Assembly: GCF_002917885.1 (NCBI RefSeq)
Contig: NZ_PQNY01000003.1
Span: 62,001-126,000, forward strand
Direction of reading: 5' to 3'
DNA: 64,000 bases
From: Flavobacterium croceum DSM 17960
GTDB lineage: Bacteria > Bacteroidota > Bacteroidia > Flavobacteriales > Flavobacteriaceae
The stretch's first letter is position 1; each line of letters opens with the position of its first letter. The notes beneath the pieces are model-generated. The model saw only the letters and a list, made by a program, of their open reading frames with translations. It ran no database searches and was not told the DNA's origin. Shown one piece after another: positions 53,668 to 63,693 of this stretch. The translations under genes were made by a program, and so were the position numbers.

Positions 53668-56547
53668 TTACTTATTTGTAACTCTAATATCTACTCTACG
53701 GTTTTGAGCCTGACATTCTTTAGTATCATTAGCCGCACAAATAGGGTGTTGCGGACCATAGCCTTCAGCAGAAATTCTAGAAGCTGCTATACCTGCTTTT
53801 ACTAATTCATTTTTAACAAAATTTGCTCTTTCAGCAGAAATTTTATTATTAGCATCTACCGAACCTGTATTGTCTGTATAACCTCCAAGTTTTATAGTAG
53901 CTTTTGGAAAATCTTTTAAAATTTTAGCAATATTATCTACTTGTTCTTTCGATTTTTCAGTTAATTCACTTTTACCTAATTTAAAATAAGTTCTGTCTAG
54001 CGAAATCCAACCTTTAGTTTTATCGGCATCAACTTTGGCTGTAGCATCAGATAAAAAGGAAAACAATTTTTTCTCAGAAGAAACTTCTCCTACTTTTAAA
54101 ACAGCTCCTGAAGGAAGTTTTATCTCTCCAACAGAGCCTAAATCATAAATATAATTACCGTCTGCATCAACTTTTGATGTTGCTGTTCCCTCGCCTATGT
54201 ATTTTCCGTTTTCGTCATACATAGCCATACATTTTGCTTTTTGATCGGCAGAACAACCTAATGAGTCACACATTTTAGCACACTCGCCTTTACTCATTGT
54301 AGCACATTTACTCATGTCGCATTTACCATTCATTTCTCCTTCTTTCATTTCAGAGCAACAAGCCGAACCTTCTTTTTTACAAGACTCATTACCATGACCA
54401 TTACCTAATAGTGGTGCAATTACCAAACCTACTAAACACGTTAATTTAATTAAAATATTCATTGATGGCCCCGAAGTATCTTTAAAAGGATCACCAACTG
54501 TATCACCTGTTACAGCTGCTTTGTGCGCATCAGAACCTTTGTAAGTCATTTCGCCGTTGATTACAACACCTGCTTCAAAAGATTTTTTAGCATTGTCCCA
54601 TGCACCACCAGCATTGTTTTGGAAAATAGCCCAAAGTACACCCGATACACAAACGCCTGCCATATAACCTCCAAGAGCCTCTGCTCCCATAAATAAGCCT
54701 AATAATATAGGAGTTATAATCGTTATAGCACCTGGCAACATCATTTCACGTAAAGCAGCTTTGGTAGAAATATCTACACATTTTCCGTATTCTGGTTTGC
54801 CTGTACCTTCCATAATACCTGGTATTTCACGAAACTGACGACGCACTTCGTTTACCATGTCCATAGCTGCTTTCCCTACAGATTGCATAGCAAGAGCAGA
54901 GAAAACTACAGGTATCATACCTCCAATAAATAAAGCAGCCAATACATCGGCTTTAAAAATATTTATACCATCTATACCTGTAAAGGTTACATAGGCAGCA
55001 AACAATGCTAACGCTGTTAGCGCAGCCGAAGCAATAGCAAATCCTTTTCCTACTGCTGCAGTTGTATTTCCTACAGAGTCTAACACGTCTGTTCTTTGAC
55101 GTACTTCTTTTGGCAATTCACTCATTTCGGCAACACCACCCGCGTTGTCTGCAATTGGACCAAAAGCATCAATGGCTAATTGCATTGCTGTAGTAGCCAT
55201 CATCGCTGAAGCAGCAATAGCAACACCGTAAAATCCTGCTAGAGCATAAGCTCCCCAAATAGCAGCCGCAAATAAAATTACAGAACCAAAAGTTGATTTC
55301 ATACCTGTTGCTAAACCAGCAATAATATTGGTCGCTGCACCTGTTGATGAGTTTTGAACAATATTTAAAACTGGTTTTTTACCAAGTGCTGTAAAATATT
55401 CTGTAATAGCAGAAATCAACAATCCTACACCTAAACCTACTAAAGTAGCGTAGAACACGTTAATTCTTGGTATTTCACGTACACCTTCTCCAAAGAAGTT
55501 CATGTTGATTTTTTCTGGCAACATCATACCTATTAAAAACCAACAAGCAACAACTGTTAAAGCTAAAGAAATGTAATTTCCTAAGTTTAAAGCACCTTGT
55601 ACTTGTGCTTCTTTTGCATCGTTATTTTTTACTTTTACAAAGAAAGTACCAATAATTGAAGCTAAAATTCCTATACCAGCAATTACTAATGGTAATAAGA
55701 TTGGTCCCATTCCATTAAATTCTGTTAAAGTAGTTCCTGCTTCTTTCATGTCTTTAATGATATAGTTACCCAATACCATAGAAGCTAATACTGTAGCTAC
55801 ATACGAACCAAATAAGTCGGCACCCATACCAGCTACATCTCCTACATTGTCACCAACATTATCGGCAATAGTGGCTGGATTACGTGGATCATCTTCTGGA
55901 ATACCTGCTTCTACTTTACCTACTAAATCGGCTCCTACATCGGCAGCTTTGGTATATATACCTCCCCCTACACGAGCAAACAAAGCAATTGATTCTGCTC
56001 CTAGAGAGAATCCTGCTAGAGTTTCTAATACCATAGACATATTATCGTAGAATGGTTTAGAAGTGTCGCTCATAAATTGGTTAAGGAAAAATATAAAGAA
56101 TAAACTTAATCCTAATACTGCTAATCCTGCTACACCTAAGCCCATTACTGTACCACCACCAAACGAAACGTTTAATGCTTGTGGCAAACTTGTTTTGGCT
56201 GCTTGTGTAGTTCTTACATTGGCTTGGGTTGCTATTCTCATACCAATATTTCCTGCCAAAGCAGAAAAAATAGCACCAAAAATAAAAGCAACTACAATCA
56301 TCCAATGTGAAGCACCTGAAAATTGAGAAACTGCAAATAATGCAACTGAAGCAATAACCACAAAGATTGCTAAAATTCTGTATTCTGCTTTAAGGAATGC
56401 CATAGCACCTTCTTGAATACTTTTTGAAATGCTTTGCATTTTGTCGTCACCAGCATCTTGTTTGTTTACCCAAGACGCTTTGATTGCCATAAATGCAAGA
56501 CCTACTAATGCCATTACTATAGGCACATAAATCATAAATTCATTCAT
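53668..56547 (-). CDS. hppA: membrane-bound ion-pumping pyrophosphatase fused to a Cys-rich segment and OmpA domain
   Basis: A 959-residue protein. Residues about 1-720 are a complete multi-span M-PPase with the catalytic loops '[20 protein letters not shown]', '[20 protein letters not shown]' and '[20 protein letters not shown]'. '[17 protein letters not shown]' has Ala where K+-independent enzymes have Lys, so it is probably K+-dependent. A Cys-rich stretch (about 720-771: [18 protein letters not shown]) and an OmpA domain (about 850-959: '[20 protein letters not shown]', '[11 protein letters not shown]') follow. In M-PPases the C-terminus faces the periplasm, so the OmpA part could hold peptidoglycan. 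Whether the pump moves Na+ or H+ is not clear. Confidence 0.9.
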   Translation of the reverse strand: MNEFMIYVPIVMALVGLAFMAIKASWVNKQDAGDDKMQSISKSIQEGAMAFLKAEYRILAIFVVIASVALFAVSQFSGASHWMIVVAFIFGAIFSALAGNIGMRIATQANVRTTQAAKTSLPQALNVSFGGGTVMGLGVAGLAVLGLSLFFIFFLNQFMSDTSKPFYDNMSMVLETLAGFSLGAESIALFARVGGGIYTKAADVGADLVGKVEAGIPEDDPRNPATIADNVGDNVGDVAGMGADLFGSYVATVLASMVLGNYIIKDMKEAGTTLTEFNGMGPILLPLVIAGIGILASIIGTFFVKVKNNDAKEAQVQGALNLGNYISLALTVVACWFLIGMMLPEKINMNFFGEGVREIPRINVFYATLVGLGVGLLISAITEYFTALGKKPVLNIVQNSSTGAATNIIAGLATGMKSTFGSVILFAAAIWGAYALAGFYGVAIAASAMMATTAMQLAIDAFGPIADNAGGVAEMSELPKEVRQRTDVLDSVGNTTAAVGKGFAIASAALTALALFAAYVTFTGIDGINIFKADVLAALFIGGMIPVVFSALAMQSVGKAAMDMVNEVRRQFREIPGIMEGTGKPEYGKCVDISTKAALREMMLPGAITIITPILLGLFMGAEALGGYMAGVCVSGVLWAIFQNNAGGAWDNAKKSFEAGVVINGEMTYKGSDAHKAAVTGDTVGDPFKDTSGPSMNILIKLTCLVGLVIAPLLGNGHGNESCKKEGSACCSEMKEGEMNGKCDMSKCATMSKGECAKMCDSLGCSADQKAKCMAMYDENGKYIGEGTATSKVDADGNYIYDLGSVGEIKLPSGAVLKVGEVSSEKKLFSFLSDATAKVDADKTKGWISLDRTYFKLGKSELTEKSKEQVDNIAKILKDFPKATIKLGGYTDNTGSVDANNKISAERANFVKNELVKAGIAASRISAEGYGPQHPICAANDTKECQAQNRRVDIRVTNK

Positions 56548-56590
56548 ATTTAAGTTATTATTTTTGTTAAAAATTTAACAAATATAAATA

Positions 56591-56627
56591 AAAAAGGTAA
56601 CTTGAATGATGTCAAATTACCTTTTTA
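56591..56627 (-). terminator. terminator of ppa
   Basis: AAAAAGGTAACTTGA and TCAAATTACCTTTTT form a stem with one mismatch and T-runs on both sides. It separates ppa from the downstream membrane pyrophosphatase gene. Confidence 0.8.
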
Positions 56628-56640
56628 TTAATATATTTAT

Positions 56641-57171
56641 TTATCGTATACTAAATAAACCTTCAGGTTTGTTTTCAAGCGCATTAAATCGATCTATACA
56701 CTCTTTTAATATGTTTCTGGCTTCGTGCACATCGCCCCAACCTTCTACATCTACTTGCTTGTTTTCTAAGTCTTTGTATACTTGGAAGAAATGTTCAATT
56801 TCTTTGAGCAAGTGAGAGTTTATATCGCTTAAATCGTTTAGTTTATTCCAAATTGGATCTGATATAGGAACACAAATTACTTTTTCGTCTGGACCTTTAT
56901 CGTCTGCCATGTGAAATACTCCAATAGGTTTTACTTCCATTACACACCCTGGAAAAGTTGGTTCTGTAACGAGAACAAGCACGTCTAATGGGTCGCCGTC
57001 TAATGCAAGGGTTTCTGGAATAAATCCATAATCTGCGGGATACATCATAGAGGAAAAGAGCATACGATCGTAACGGATTTTTTTTAGATCAAAGTCATAT
57101 TCATATTTGTTTCTACTTCCTTTTGGTATTTCGATCAGTACGTCGAAAGATTCTTTTTTATCTGCTGTCAT
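56641..57171 (-). CDS. ppa: soluble inorganic pyrophosphatase
   Basis: A 176-residue family I pyrophosphatase. 'EIPKGSRNKYEYDFDLKKIR', 'ADYGFIPETLALDGDPLDVL' (catalytic Asp cluster) and 'KPIGVFHMADDKGPDEKVIC' are conserved. It hydrolyses PPi to phosphate in the cytoplasm. It sits directly upstream of the membrane pyrophosphatase on the same strand, so the window holds both ways of disposing of PPi, one energy-conserving. A terminator lies between them. Confidence 0.95.
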   Translation of the reverse strand: MTADKKESFDVLIEIPKGSRNKYEYDFDLKKIRYDRMLFSSMMYPADYGFIPETLALDGDPLDVLVLVTEPTFPGCVMEVKPIGVFHMADDKGPDEKVICVPISDPIWNKLNDLSDINSHLLKEIEHFFQVYKDLENKQVDVEGWGDVHEARNILKECIDRFNALENKPEGLFSIR

Positions 57172-57270
57172 ACTTACTTTTTTTGCGGTGGCAAATGTAA
57201 TTAAAACTTAGTGTTTTTTGGTATTATGTATATAAATTTTGCAGGTTTTTTAAAAATATATAGTGTTGCG

Positions 57271-57867
57271 TTATACACTACGGTTTCTTATTGATAAATA
57301 ATGATGCCATAATATATAGGTAGCATAAGATCGGTAAGGTTTCCATTGGTTTGCTTTTTCTTCCATTTGCTGTATTGTTGTACAACCAAAAAGTTCTTGC
57401 ATTGTTTTTTGTACAGCTATATCGCCTACTGGAAAAATATCGGGGTTTTGAAGGCAAAACATCATGTATACTTGCGCTGTCCAATTGCCGATTCCTTTTA
57501 ATGAGGTAAGTTTTTTGAAAATTTCTTCATTTGGAAGTGTGTGTAAATTTTCTATATCTATTGTATTATCAACGATTTGTTGGGCTAGATTTTTAATGTA
57601 GAGTGTTTTTTGTTTGGAAACACCCAATGTTTTAAATTGTTCGTCGGAAATTAATAGTAGTTTTTTGGGAATTATTGGACTATGATTTTCTATTTTGATG
57701 TAACAAGATTTTGCCGATGCTATTGATACTTGTTGCTCTAATATAAGATGTACTAATGCTCCAAAACCTGCTTTGCGAGTAGTTATTTTGGGCATTCCAT
57801 AGCGTAGTATTATGTTTTGAAATATGGGTTCTGCTTGTGTGAGCTGTTGTATGTAATTTTGTATCAT
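57271..57867 (-). CDS. DNA-3-methyladenine glycosylase II-like (HhH-GPD) protein
   Basis: A 198-residue base-excision glycosylase. The helix-hairpin-helix is 'LKKLTSLKGIGNWTAQVYMM'-like (residues about 107-126) and the catalytic Asp is in 'IFPVGDIAVQKTMQELFG'. 'GFGALVHLILEQQVSIASAK' is the N-terminal signature. It removes alkylated purines from DNA. There is no Fe-S Cys cluster, as in AlkA. I start at ATG 57867 (MIQNYIQQLT), because the earlier ATG at 57891 falls at the edge of a palindromic repeat. Confidence 0.88.
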   Translation of the reverse strand: MIQNYIQQLTQAEPIFQNIILRYGMPKITTRKAGFGALVHLILEQQVSIASAKSCYIKIENHSPIIPKKLLLISDEQFKTLGVSKQKTLYIKNLAQQIVDNTIDIENLHTLPNEEIFKKLTSLKGIGNWTAQVYMMFCLQNPDIFPVGDIAVQKTMQELFGCTTIQQMEEKANQWKPYRSYATYILWHHYLSIRNRSV

Positions 57868-57892
57868 GTGCATGAGGGATAGTAGCGGCATC

Positions 57893-57938
57893 CTTTTGCA
57901 TACATTTACTTTTTACAAAAAGTAAATGTATGCAAAAG
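57893..57938. repeat. 22-bp perfect palindrome with 2-nt spacer
   Basis: The left arm (57893-57914) begins CTTTTGCATACATTTAC and its exact complement occupies 57917-57938, leaving only AC between. It lies between the DUF5686 stop and the glycosylase start. It can form a cruciform and could terminate transcription from either side. Confidence 0.9.
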
Positions 57939-57974
57939 ATAGAGCGGATAGCCCGACCCGCAAGGGCATGCCCT
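57939..57974. repeat. REP-like GC-rich repeat
   Basis: GCGGATAGCCCGACCCGC is followed by the 12-bp palindrome AGGGCATGCCCT (57963-57974). I recognise this as a repeat common in Flavobacteriaceae intergenic regions. Its edge overlaps the stop codon of the DUF5686 gene (57973-57975). Confidence 0.7.
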
Positions 57975-60447
57975 AGAAATAAAAACCGAAAGAGCCTTTT
58001 ATGGTAAAATTACTCGTTTCTGGAACGTCGCGATAGTTACCTCGCCAAGCAAAATCGAGTCGGAATACTTTAAAGATATTACCTATGCCAAACCCGTATT
58101 CCCAATAGGGTTTTGTTGGGGCTAAGTACTGAATATCTGACGCATTTATTTTTATATTTTCGTCTGAAATGGTTCCGTAGGCTGCACGGATACCTATAAT
58201 TTCTCTAAGGTTTAATTTTCTTAGTTTTGGAACTCTTGAAAATATTTTTCCTTGAAAATTATGTTCCCAATTGAATGTAGCATATTGATCTGTAACAAAC
58301 TCGTAGTAGTTAAGGTTGCTAAAGGTGTTTTCTATAGAAAAATAGGATTGGTTTCCGGGTACTACACTAAGTAATCCGAGAGGAACTTGACCGAATGTTT
58401 TTCCTAATTCTAGTGTGAAATTGCTTTTACCGAGCCCGGCAACACTCATAGGTTGTTTGTAGTACAATTGTAGTTTAGTGTAATCAAAATCGCTATCCAA
58501 CAATCCTTTAAATCCTTGTGTTACATTGGCATATATTCGGCTAAAAGGGTTGGTTGCATAAAGTCTTTCTACTCCATAACCCACTGATTTTTTGTTGGGT
58601 GTAAAATCTATTTGAAAACTTACTTCTGATTGTTTTACCTCGCCCGATGTTGTAGTATAGGTATCGTTTGTAAAATAATCCATATTGAAAATATCTGAAG
58701 CAGAGCTTAATTTTTTGTGTGTAAACTCTGTTCTAAAAATAAGATTTTTTACAGGTTCTATTTCGGCAGAAAACATAGATAGATTTACATTGGATAATTT
58801 TCCATTGGTCCCCGAGCTTAAAAAACTTGTTGTTGCAAAACTTCTACCCAACACATCGTTGCTGCCTGTAAGATTGGCTCCTATTTGTTCTACATCTCTA
58901 CGGTTGCCTGCGGCAAGAATAATTCTGTTTTTTTTGTCTACCATCCATTTGCCTGAAACTCCATATTTGAATTTATCGTCTTTAAAACCGTAGGCTGTAT
59001 AGGCTTGTAATCGCCATTTATCGTTTGGTCCAAAATAGGTTCTACCTCCTACTCTTAGCCTTAATCCTTCTACATAATTGTAACCAAACGTAGAGAATAT
59101 TGGGCCATAATCAAATTGTTTGTAATTGATGTAACCACTACCTAATATGGTAACTAAATTGTAGGCTTGTTTAAATTTTTTTACCGTTTTGAGTGTATCT
59201 AGCATTTTGTAGATGCCTATTTCGTCTTTGTTGAGTTTTTCAAAGCGATTTTCTTCCCAATATTCATTGGAACGGTTGTACACTTTATTGTCTACATAAT
59301 TTACTTCTTCTCTGTAAAATTTTTCTGGTTTTTCTTGATTGTATTTATGGTTTCTGTACAATGTTGTACGTTTACCGTAAACCCCTTGTGATTTTTCTTT
59401 TTTGTTTATCGAAAAATCAGACATCATATAATCTCGTGTAAGTATAAATACCGAATCGTTTTCTACATCAAACTCTTGTTCTAGAAAAATATCTTTAACC
59501 CAATTTATATTTGCACTTTTGGTAACCGACATTTCTATTTTTTTAATGGCATAGGTTGTATCGTTTACCCAAAAATTTCCTTTAAATGTGAGTTCGCCTT
59601 TACGTCTTGGGTAAAACACTATATTGTAGCACCATTTTTTATCGATATAACTACTATCGCTCAACACATAATTGTATGTATCTATACCTGTTCTAGACAA
59701 AGGTGATGTAAAGTTTTTATCAAAAAAGGTGATGTAATTATCATAAATATTATAATCGCTGTATAAATCTTTAATAAATGTATTTACTCCGTCACCATTC
59801 CCTAAACCTGAATTTTTATTGGCTTTGATAACTTCTTTTTCTTTTCCTATTTTATTATCGCCGTATACATCGTAAATCGATTCGTTAATAAAAATTGGTA
59901 AATACGTTTTGCCTGTTACATCTGAAGTGTCTACTTTACTAAAAACAAACTCTAAGCCTTTAAATACTTTACTATTCATAAAAGAACTATCTATGGTATT
60001 TAAATCGAATTCTACTTTTTCGTATTTTTCGTATTCATATTGATGAAACATTTTGAGTCCGTTACTTTTTTTACGAGCCCATATTTTTCTCAAAATATCT
60101 ATAGCAGGGTTATTTTTTTTTGATGTTTTTCCTTTAAATATTACTACTTCTTGTAATACTTGTTCTGATTTTAATACAATTTTAAGGTTAAAATTTACAG
60201 ATTTATCCAAAGGAATTTCTGCTCTTTGATAACCTACAAACGAACAGTACAAAGCTGTATATGTTTTATCGGATTCCATATAAAACTTACCGTTGTCATC
60301 GCTTACCACACCAGATGTAGAACCTTTAAAAACAATATTGGCAAAAGAAATGGGTTTGTCTTCGGCATCAACAACAATACCAGATACTTTGGTTTGCGCC
60401 CAAGTTATTTGAACCAATACAATAAGTATAAATATAATTTTTTTCAT
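57973..60447 (-). CDS. DUF5686 / carboxypeptidase-regulatory-like outer-membrane protein
   Basis: An 824-residue outer-membrane protein with signal 'KIIFILIVLVQITWAQ'. A carboxypeptidase-regulatory-like domain ('SGIVVDAEDKPISFANIVFK', 'YCSFVGYQRAEIPLDKS') covers about residues 20-100. The long DUF5686 region follows ('RKIWARKKSNGLKMFHQYEY', 'KKIEMSVTKSANINWVKDIF'), with a C-terminal barrel-like part ending 'NFTIKGSFGFYF'. These proteins are common in Bacteroidetes and of unknown function, probably envelope transport or biogenesis. Confidence 0.9.
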   Translation of the reverse strand: MKKIIFILIVLVQITWAQTKVSGIVVDAEDKPISFANIVFKGSTSGVVSDDNGKFYMESDKTYTALYCSFVGYQRAEIPLDKSVNFNLKIVLKSEQVLQEVVIFKGKTSKKNNPAIDILRKIWARKKSNGLKMFHQYEYEKYEKVEFDLNTIDSSFMNSKVFKGLEFVFSKVDTSDVTGKTYLPIFINESIYDVYGDNKIGKEKEVIKANKNSGLGNGDGVNTFIKDLYSDYNIYDNYITFFDKNFTSPLSRTGIDTYNYVLSDSSYIDKKWCYNIVFYPRRKGELTFKGNFWVNDTTYAIKKIEMSVTKSANINWVKDIFLEQEFDVENDSVFILTRDYMMSDFSINKKEKSQGVYGKRTTLYRNHKYNQEKPEKFYREEVNYVDNKVYNRSNEYWEENRFEKLNKDEIGIYKMLDTLKTVKKFKQAYNLVTILGSGYINYKQFDYGPIFSTFGYNYVEGLRLRVGGRTYFGPNDKWRLQAYTAYGFKDDKFKYGVSGKWMVDKKNRIILAAGNRRDVEQIGANLTGSNDVLGRSFATTSFLSSGTNGKLSNVNLSMFSAEIEPVKNLIFRTEFTHKKLSSASDIFNMDYFTNDTYTTTSGEVKQSEVSFQIDFTPNKKSVGYGVERLYATNPFSRIYANVTQGFKGLLDSDFDYTKLQLYYKQPMSVAGLGKSNFTLELGKTFGQVPLGLLSVVPGNQSYFSIENTFSNLNYYEFVTDQYATFNWEHNFQGKIFSRVPKLRKLNLREIIGIRAAYGTISDENIKINASDIQYLAPTKPYWEYGFGIGNIFKVFRLDFAWRGNYRDVPETSNFTIKGSFGFYF

Positions 60448-60462
60448 AGCGTAAATAAAAAA

Positions 60463-60491
60463 GCTTCATTAAGTAGTTTACTTAATGAAGC
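60463..60491 (-). terminator. terminator of pdhB
   Basis: A perfect 13-bp stem, GCTTCATTAAGTA with TACTTAATGAAGC, has a 3-nt loop and is followed on the reverse strand by TTTTTT. Confidence 0.9.
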
Positions 60492-60511
60492 CTCAAATAT
60501 AATTTATATTC

Positions 60512-61489
60512 TTATTTATACATTACTTTTTTTACTGCTTTAACAACATCGTTAGCATTTGGCAACCATTCTTTTAATAATGCAGCCGAAAAAGGTGCTG
60601 GAGTATCGGCGGTAGTAATACGTTGCACAGGAGCATCTAAATAATCAAATGCACGCTCTTGTACCATATATGTAATTTCTGAAGCTACACTAGCAAAAGG
60701 CCAAGCCTCTTCGAGAACTACTAATCTATTTGTTTTTTTAACAGAATTGATAATACAATCGTAGTCCATAGGGCGCACGGTACGCAAATCGATTACTTCG
60801 CACGATATACCTTCTGTAGCTAATATTTCTGCTGCTGTAAGAGCTTCTTTTATAATTTTACCAAAAGAAACAATAGTTACATCTTTTCCTTCTCTTTTAA
60901 TATCGGCCACACCCAATGGAATAGTGTATTCACCCTCTGGCACTTCTCCTTTATCGCCATACATTTGTTCCGACTCCATAAAAATAACAGGGTCGTTATC
61001 TCGAATTGCAGATTTTAATAATCCTTTAGCATCATAAGGTGTAGAAGGAACTACTACTTTAAGACCAGGACAATTAGCATACCAATTTTCAAAAGCTTGA
61101 GAGTGTGTTGCAGCCAATTGACCTGCAGAGGCTGTTGGCCCTCTAAAAACCATAGGCATAGAGAACTGTCCGGCTGTCATTTGACGCATTTTTGCAGCAT
61201 TATTTATAATTTGATCTATTCCTACTAATGAGAAATTAAATGTCATAAATTCAACAATTGGTCGGCAACCGTTCATAGCAGATCCTACAGCAATACCTGC
61301 AAAGCCAAGTTCGGCAATAGGTGTATCGATTACTCTTTTTGAGCCAAATTCATCCAACATTCCTTTGGAAGCTTTGTATGCACCGTTGTACTCTGCTACT
61401 TCTTCACCCATAAGATAAACAGCTTCATCTCTACGCATTTCTTCGCTCATTGCTTCACAAACGGCTTCTCTAAATTGTATTGTTCTCAT
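60512..61489 (-). CDS. pdhB: pyruvate dehydrogenase E1 component, beta subunit
   Basis: A 325-residue transketolase-like beta subunit. 'REAVCEAMSEEMRRDEAVYL', 'GSKRVIDTPIAELGFAGIAV' and 'QLAATHSQAFENWYANCPGL' form the thiamine-diphosphate and interface region. 'ANDVVKAVKKVMYK' ends the C-terminal domain. It should pair with an E1 alpha subunit and E2 encoded elsewhere. It is monocistronic here and divergent from etfBA; the 207-nt spacer holds no gene. Confidence 0.93.
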   Translation of the reverse strand: MRTIQFREAVCEAMSEEMRRDEAVYLMGEEVAEYNGAYKASKGMLDEFGSKRVIDTPIAELGFAGIAVGSAMNGCRPIVEFMTFNFSLVGIDQIINNAAKMRQMTAGQFSMPMVFRGPTASAGQLAATHSQAFENWYANCPGLKVVVPSTPYDAKGLLKSAIRDNDPVIFMESEQMYGDKGEVPEGEYTIPLGVADIKREGKDVTIVSFGKIIKEALTAAEILATEGISCEVIDLRTVRPMDYDCIINSVKKTNRLVVLEEAWPFASVASEITYMVQERAFDYLDAPVQRITTADTPAPFSAALLKEWLPNANDVVKAVKKVMYK

Positions 61490-61696
61490 ATATATTATCT
61501 TATTCTATATCTATATTACGAAATGCAAAAATAAAAATTTAATATGAGAAAAATACATATTAAACCCATTTAAAAATAGTAGAAGTATTGATTTTCTACG
61601 AAAACGATTGAAATTTGAAAAAATATTATGCGTGCATATAAAAATTAGAAATATATTTTATATTTTTACCCTCAGAAACTTATTACACAAAATAAT

Positions 61697-62443
61697 ATGA
61701 AAATACTTGTATGCATAAGCCATGTGCCAGATACCACTTCAAAAATAAATTTTGTAAATGGTGATTCTGAGTTTGATACCAATGGCGTCCAATATGTAAT
61801 AAATCCTAATGATGAATTTGGTCTTACTCGTGCTATTTGGTTCCAAGAACAACAAGGAGCTAAAATTACTGTAGTAAATGTGGGTGGTGTAGACACCGAA
61901 CCAACTTTAAGAAAAGCACTTGCAATTGGTGCAGACGATGCTATAAGAGTAAATGCAAACCCTACAGATGGCTTTTTTGTAGCTAAACAATTGGCAGAAG
62001 TGGTTAAAAATGGCAACTACGACCTTGTTATTTGTGGCAAAGAATCGCTTGACTACAACGGAGGAATGGTACCTGGTATGCTAGCCGCTTTACTTAACTA
62101 TAATTTTGTAAACGCAGTTACTGATATTAAAGTAGAAGGAGACCAAACCAAAGTAGCTCGAGATATAGACGGTGGTAAAGAAATTGTTGCAACAGCACTT
62201 CCGTTGGTAATAGGTGGGCAAAAAGGAATTGTAGAAGAAAAAGACTTGCGTATACCTAATATGCGAGGTATCATGACAGCTCGAACAAAACCTTTATCTG
62301 TAGTAGAACCAGTAGATGCTACACAAACCACACAAGCTGTAAAGTTTGAAAAACCCGCACCAAAATCGGCTGTAAAAATGATAAGTGCTGACAATTTGGA
62401 CGAGCTTATTAGTTTACTACACAACGAAGCAAAAGTTATTTAA
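61697..62443 (+). CDS. etfB: electron-transfer flavoprotein subunit beta
   Basis: A 248-residue ETF beta subunit. 'KILVCISHVPDTTSKINFVN' at the N-terminus, 'QYVINPNDEFGLTRAIWFQE', and 'DLVICGKESLDYNGGMVPGM' (AMP-binding region) are conserved. It forms a heterodimer with the following etfA product and passes electrons from acyl-CoA dehydrogenases to the respiratory chain. Confidence 0.95.
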   Translation: MKILVCISHVPDTTSKINFVNGDSEFDTNGVQYVINPNDEFGLTRAIWFQEQQGAKITVVNVGGVDTEPTLRKALAIGADDAIRVNANPTDGFFVAKQLAEVVKNGNYDLVICGKESLDYNGGMVPGMLAALLNYNFVNAVTDIKVEGDQTKVARDIDGGKEIVATALPLVIGGQKGIVEEKDLRIPNMRGIMTARTKPLSVVEPVDATQTTQAVKFEKPAPKSAVKMISADNLDELISLLHNEAKVI

Positions 62444-62469
62444 TTAAAACTCTTAAAAACGCAATCAAG

Positions 62470-63438
62470 ATGTCTATATTATTATATGCAGAATCGGCAG
62501 AAGGAAAACTAAAAAAAGTAGCTTTTGAACTTTCTTCTTATGCAAAAAAAGTTGCCGAAACACTAGGTACAACTGTAACTGCAGTAACCATAAACTGCAA
62601 CAACAATGCCGAATTATCAAAATACGGAACAGATAAAGTAGTTAAAATAATCAATCCAAGCTTAAACGATTTTAACGCAAAAGCATACGCCGATGCAATA
62701 AAACAAGTAGCACAAAAAGAAAATAGCCAAGTAATTTTACTTTCTTCTACTACCGATAGCTTGTATCTAGCGCCATTAGTAAGCGTAGCTTTACAAGCAG
62801 GATATGCTTCAAACGTAGTGAGTTTACCATTAGCTATAAATCCATTTCAAGTAAAAAGAACCGCTTTTTCAAACAAAGCTTTCAACATTACAGAAATAAA
62901 TACCGAAGTAAAAGTTCTTTCAATTTCCAAAAACTCTTTTGGAATTGTTGAAAACAACACTTCGCTAACCGAAGAAGACTTTACGCCAAACCTAAACCAA
63001 GAAGATTTTGCAGTAAAAACAGAAGCTGTTGAAAAAGCTACAGGCAAAGTAACCATAGCCGATGCCGACATTGTAGTATCTGGCGGTCGTGGTATGAAAG
63101 GCCCAGAAAACTGGCACATAATAGAAGATTTAGCCAATACACTAGGCGCCGCTACAGCTTGTTCAAAACCCGTATCAGATATTGGTTGGAGACCTCATAG
63201 CGAACACGTAGGGCAAACAGGTAAACCCGTAGCATCCAACCTATACATTGCCGTAGGCATATCTGGAGCCATACAACACATTGCAGGTATTAACTCATCA
63301 AAAGTAAAAGTAGTAATCAATACCGACCCAGAAGCTCCATTTTTTAAAGTTGCTGATTATGGCATTGTAGGCGATGCGCTCGAAGTAGTACCTCAACTTA
63401 CCGAAAAATTAAAAGCTTTCAAAGCACAAAATCACTAA
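62470..63438 (+). CDS. etfA: electron-transfer flavoprotein subunit alpha
   Basis: A 322-residue ETF alpha subunit. The C-terminal FAD-binding domain is well preserved: '[20 protein letters not shown]', '[20 protein letters not shown]', '[20 protein letters not shown]' and '[20 protein letters not shown]'. The N-terminal half is more variable, as usual. It follows etfB by 26 nt and ends with a terminator. Confidence 0.95.
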   Translation: MSILLYAESAEGKLKKVAFELSSYAKKVAETLGTTVTAVTINCNNNAELSKYGTDKVVKIINPSLNDFNAKAYADAIKQVAQKENSQVILLSSTTDSLYLAPLVSVALQAGYASNVVSLPLAINPFQVKRTAFSNKAFNITEINTEVKVLSISKNSFGIVENNTSLTEEDFTPNLNQEDFAVKTEAVEKATGKVTIADADIVVSGGRGMKGPENWHIIEDLANTLGAATACSKPVSDIGWRPHSEHVGQTGKPVASNLYIAVGISGAIQHIAGINSSKVKVVINTDPEAPFFKVADYGIVGDALEVVPQLTEKLKAFKAQNH

Positions 63439-63462
63439 AATATAACTAACTCAACCCGAAAG

Positions 63463-63495
63463 TAGGCTGTTGCATTATTTGCAGCAGTCTATTTT
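63463..63495 (+). terminator. terminator of etfBA
   Basis: TAGGCTGTTGCA pairs with TGCAGCAGTCTA (with two G-U pairs) around a 5-nt loop, followed by a T-rich tail. Confidence 0.75.
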
Positions 63496-63572
63496 ATTTA
63501 GAGCATTTGTTTTTTTTAAGAAGCAAAACTTTTTTGCTACCTTGCAAACCATATTCCTGCTGTACGCTTTAT

Positions 63573-63619
63573 CTTTTTGTTTTTGAAATATAGATTATAC
63601 AAACCACAAAAACAAAAAG
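63573..63619. repeat. inverted repeat within a dispersed Flavobacteriaceae-type element
   Basis: CTTTTTGTTTTTG (63573-63585) is mirrored exactly by CAAAAACAAAAAG (63607-63619). The flanks 'CATATTCCTGCTGTACGC' (63549-63568) and 'GGATGCCGCTTCCATCAGGG' (63619-63638) look like the ends of a repeat I associate with intergenic regions in this family. It fills most of the gap between etfA and the next gene. Confidence 0.6.
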
Positions 63620-63693
63620 GATGCCGCTTCCATCAGGGCTAAAAAATATACTTTTAGACTATTTGTAATCGTATTTAAAAACTATAAAGCATA

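Noticed and set aside
53668..56547. Assembly chimera of hppA and an OmpA gene
   Set aside because: It is one continuous frame with uniform composition and a Cys-rich linker, so it is kept as a true fusion until reads say otherwise.
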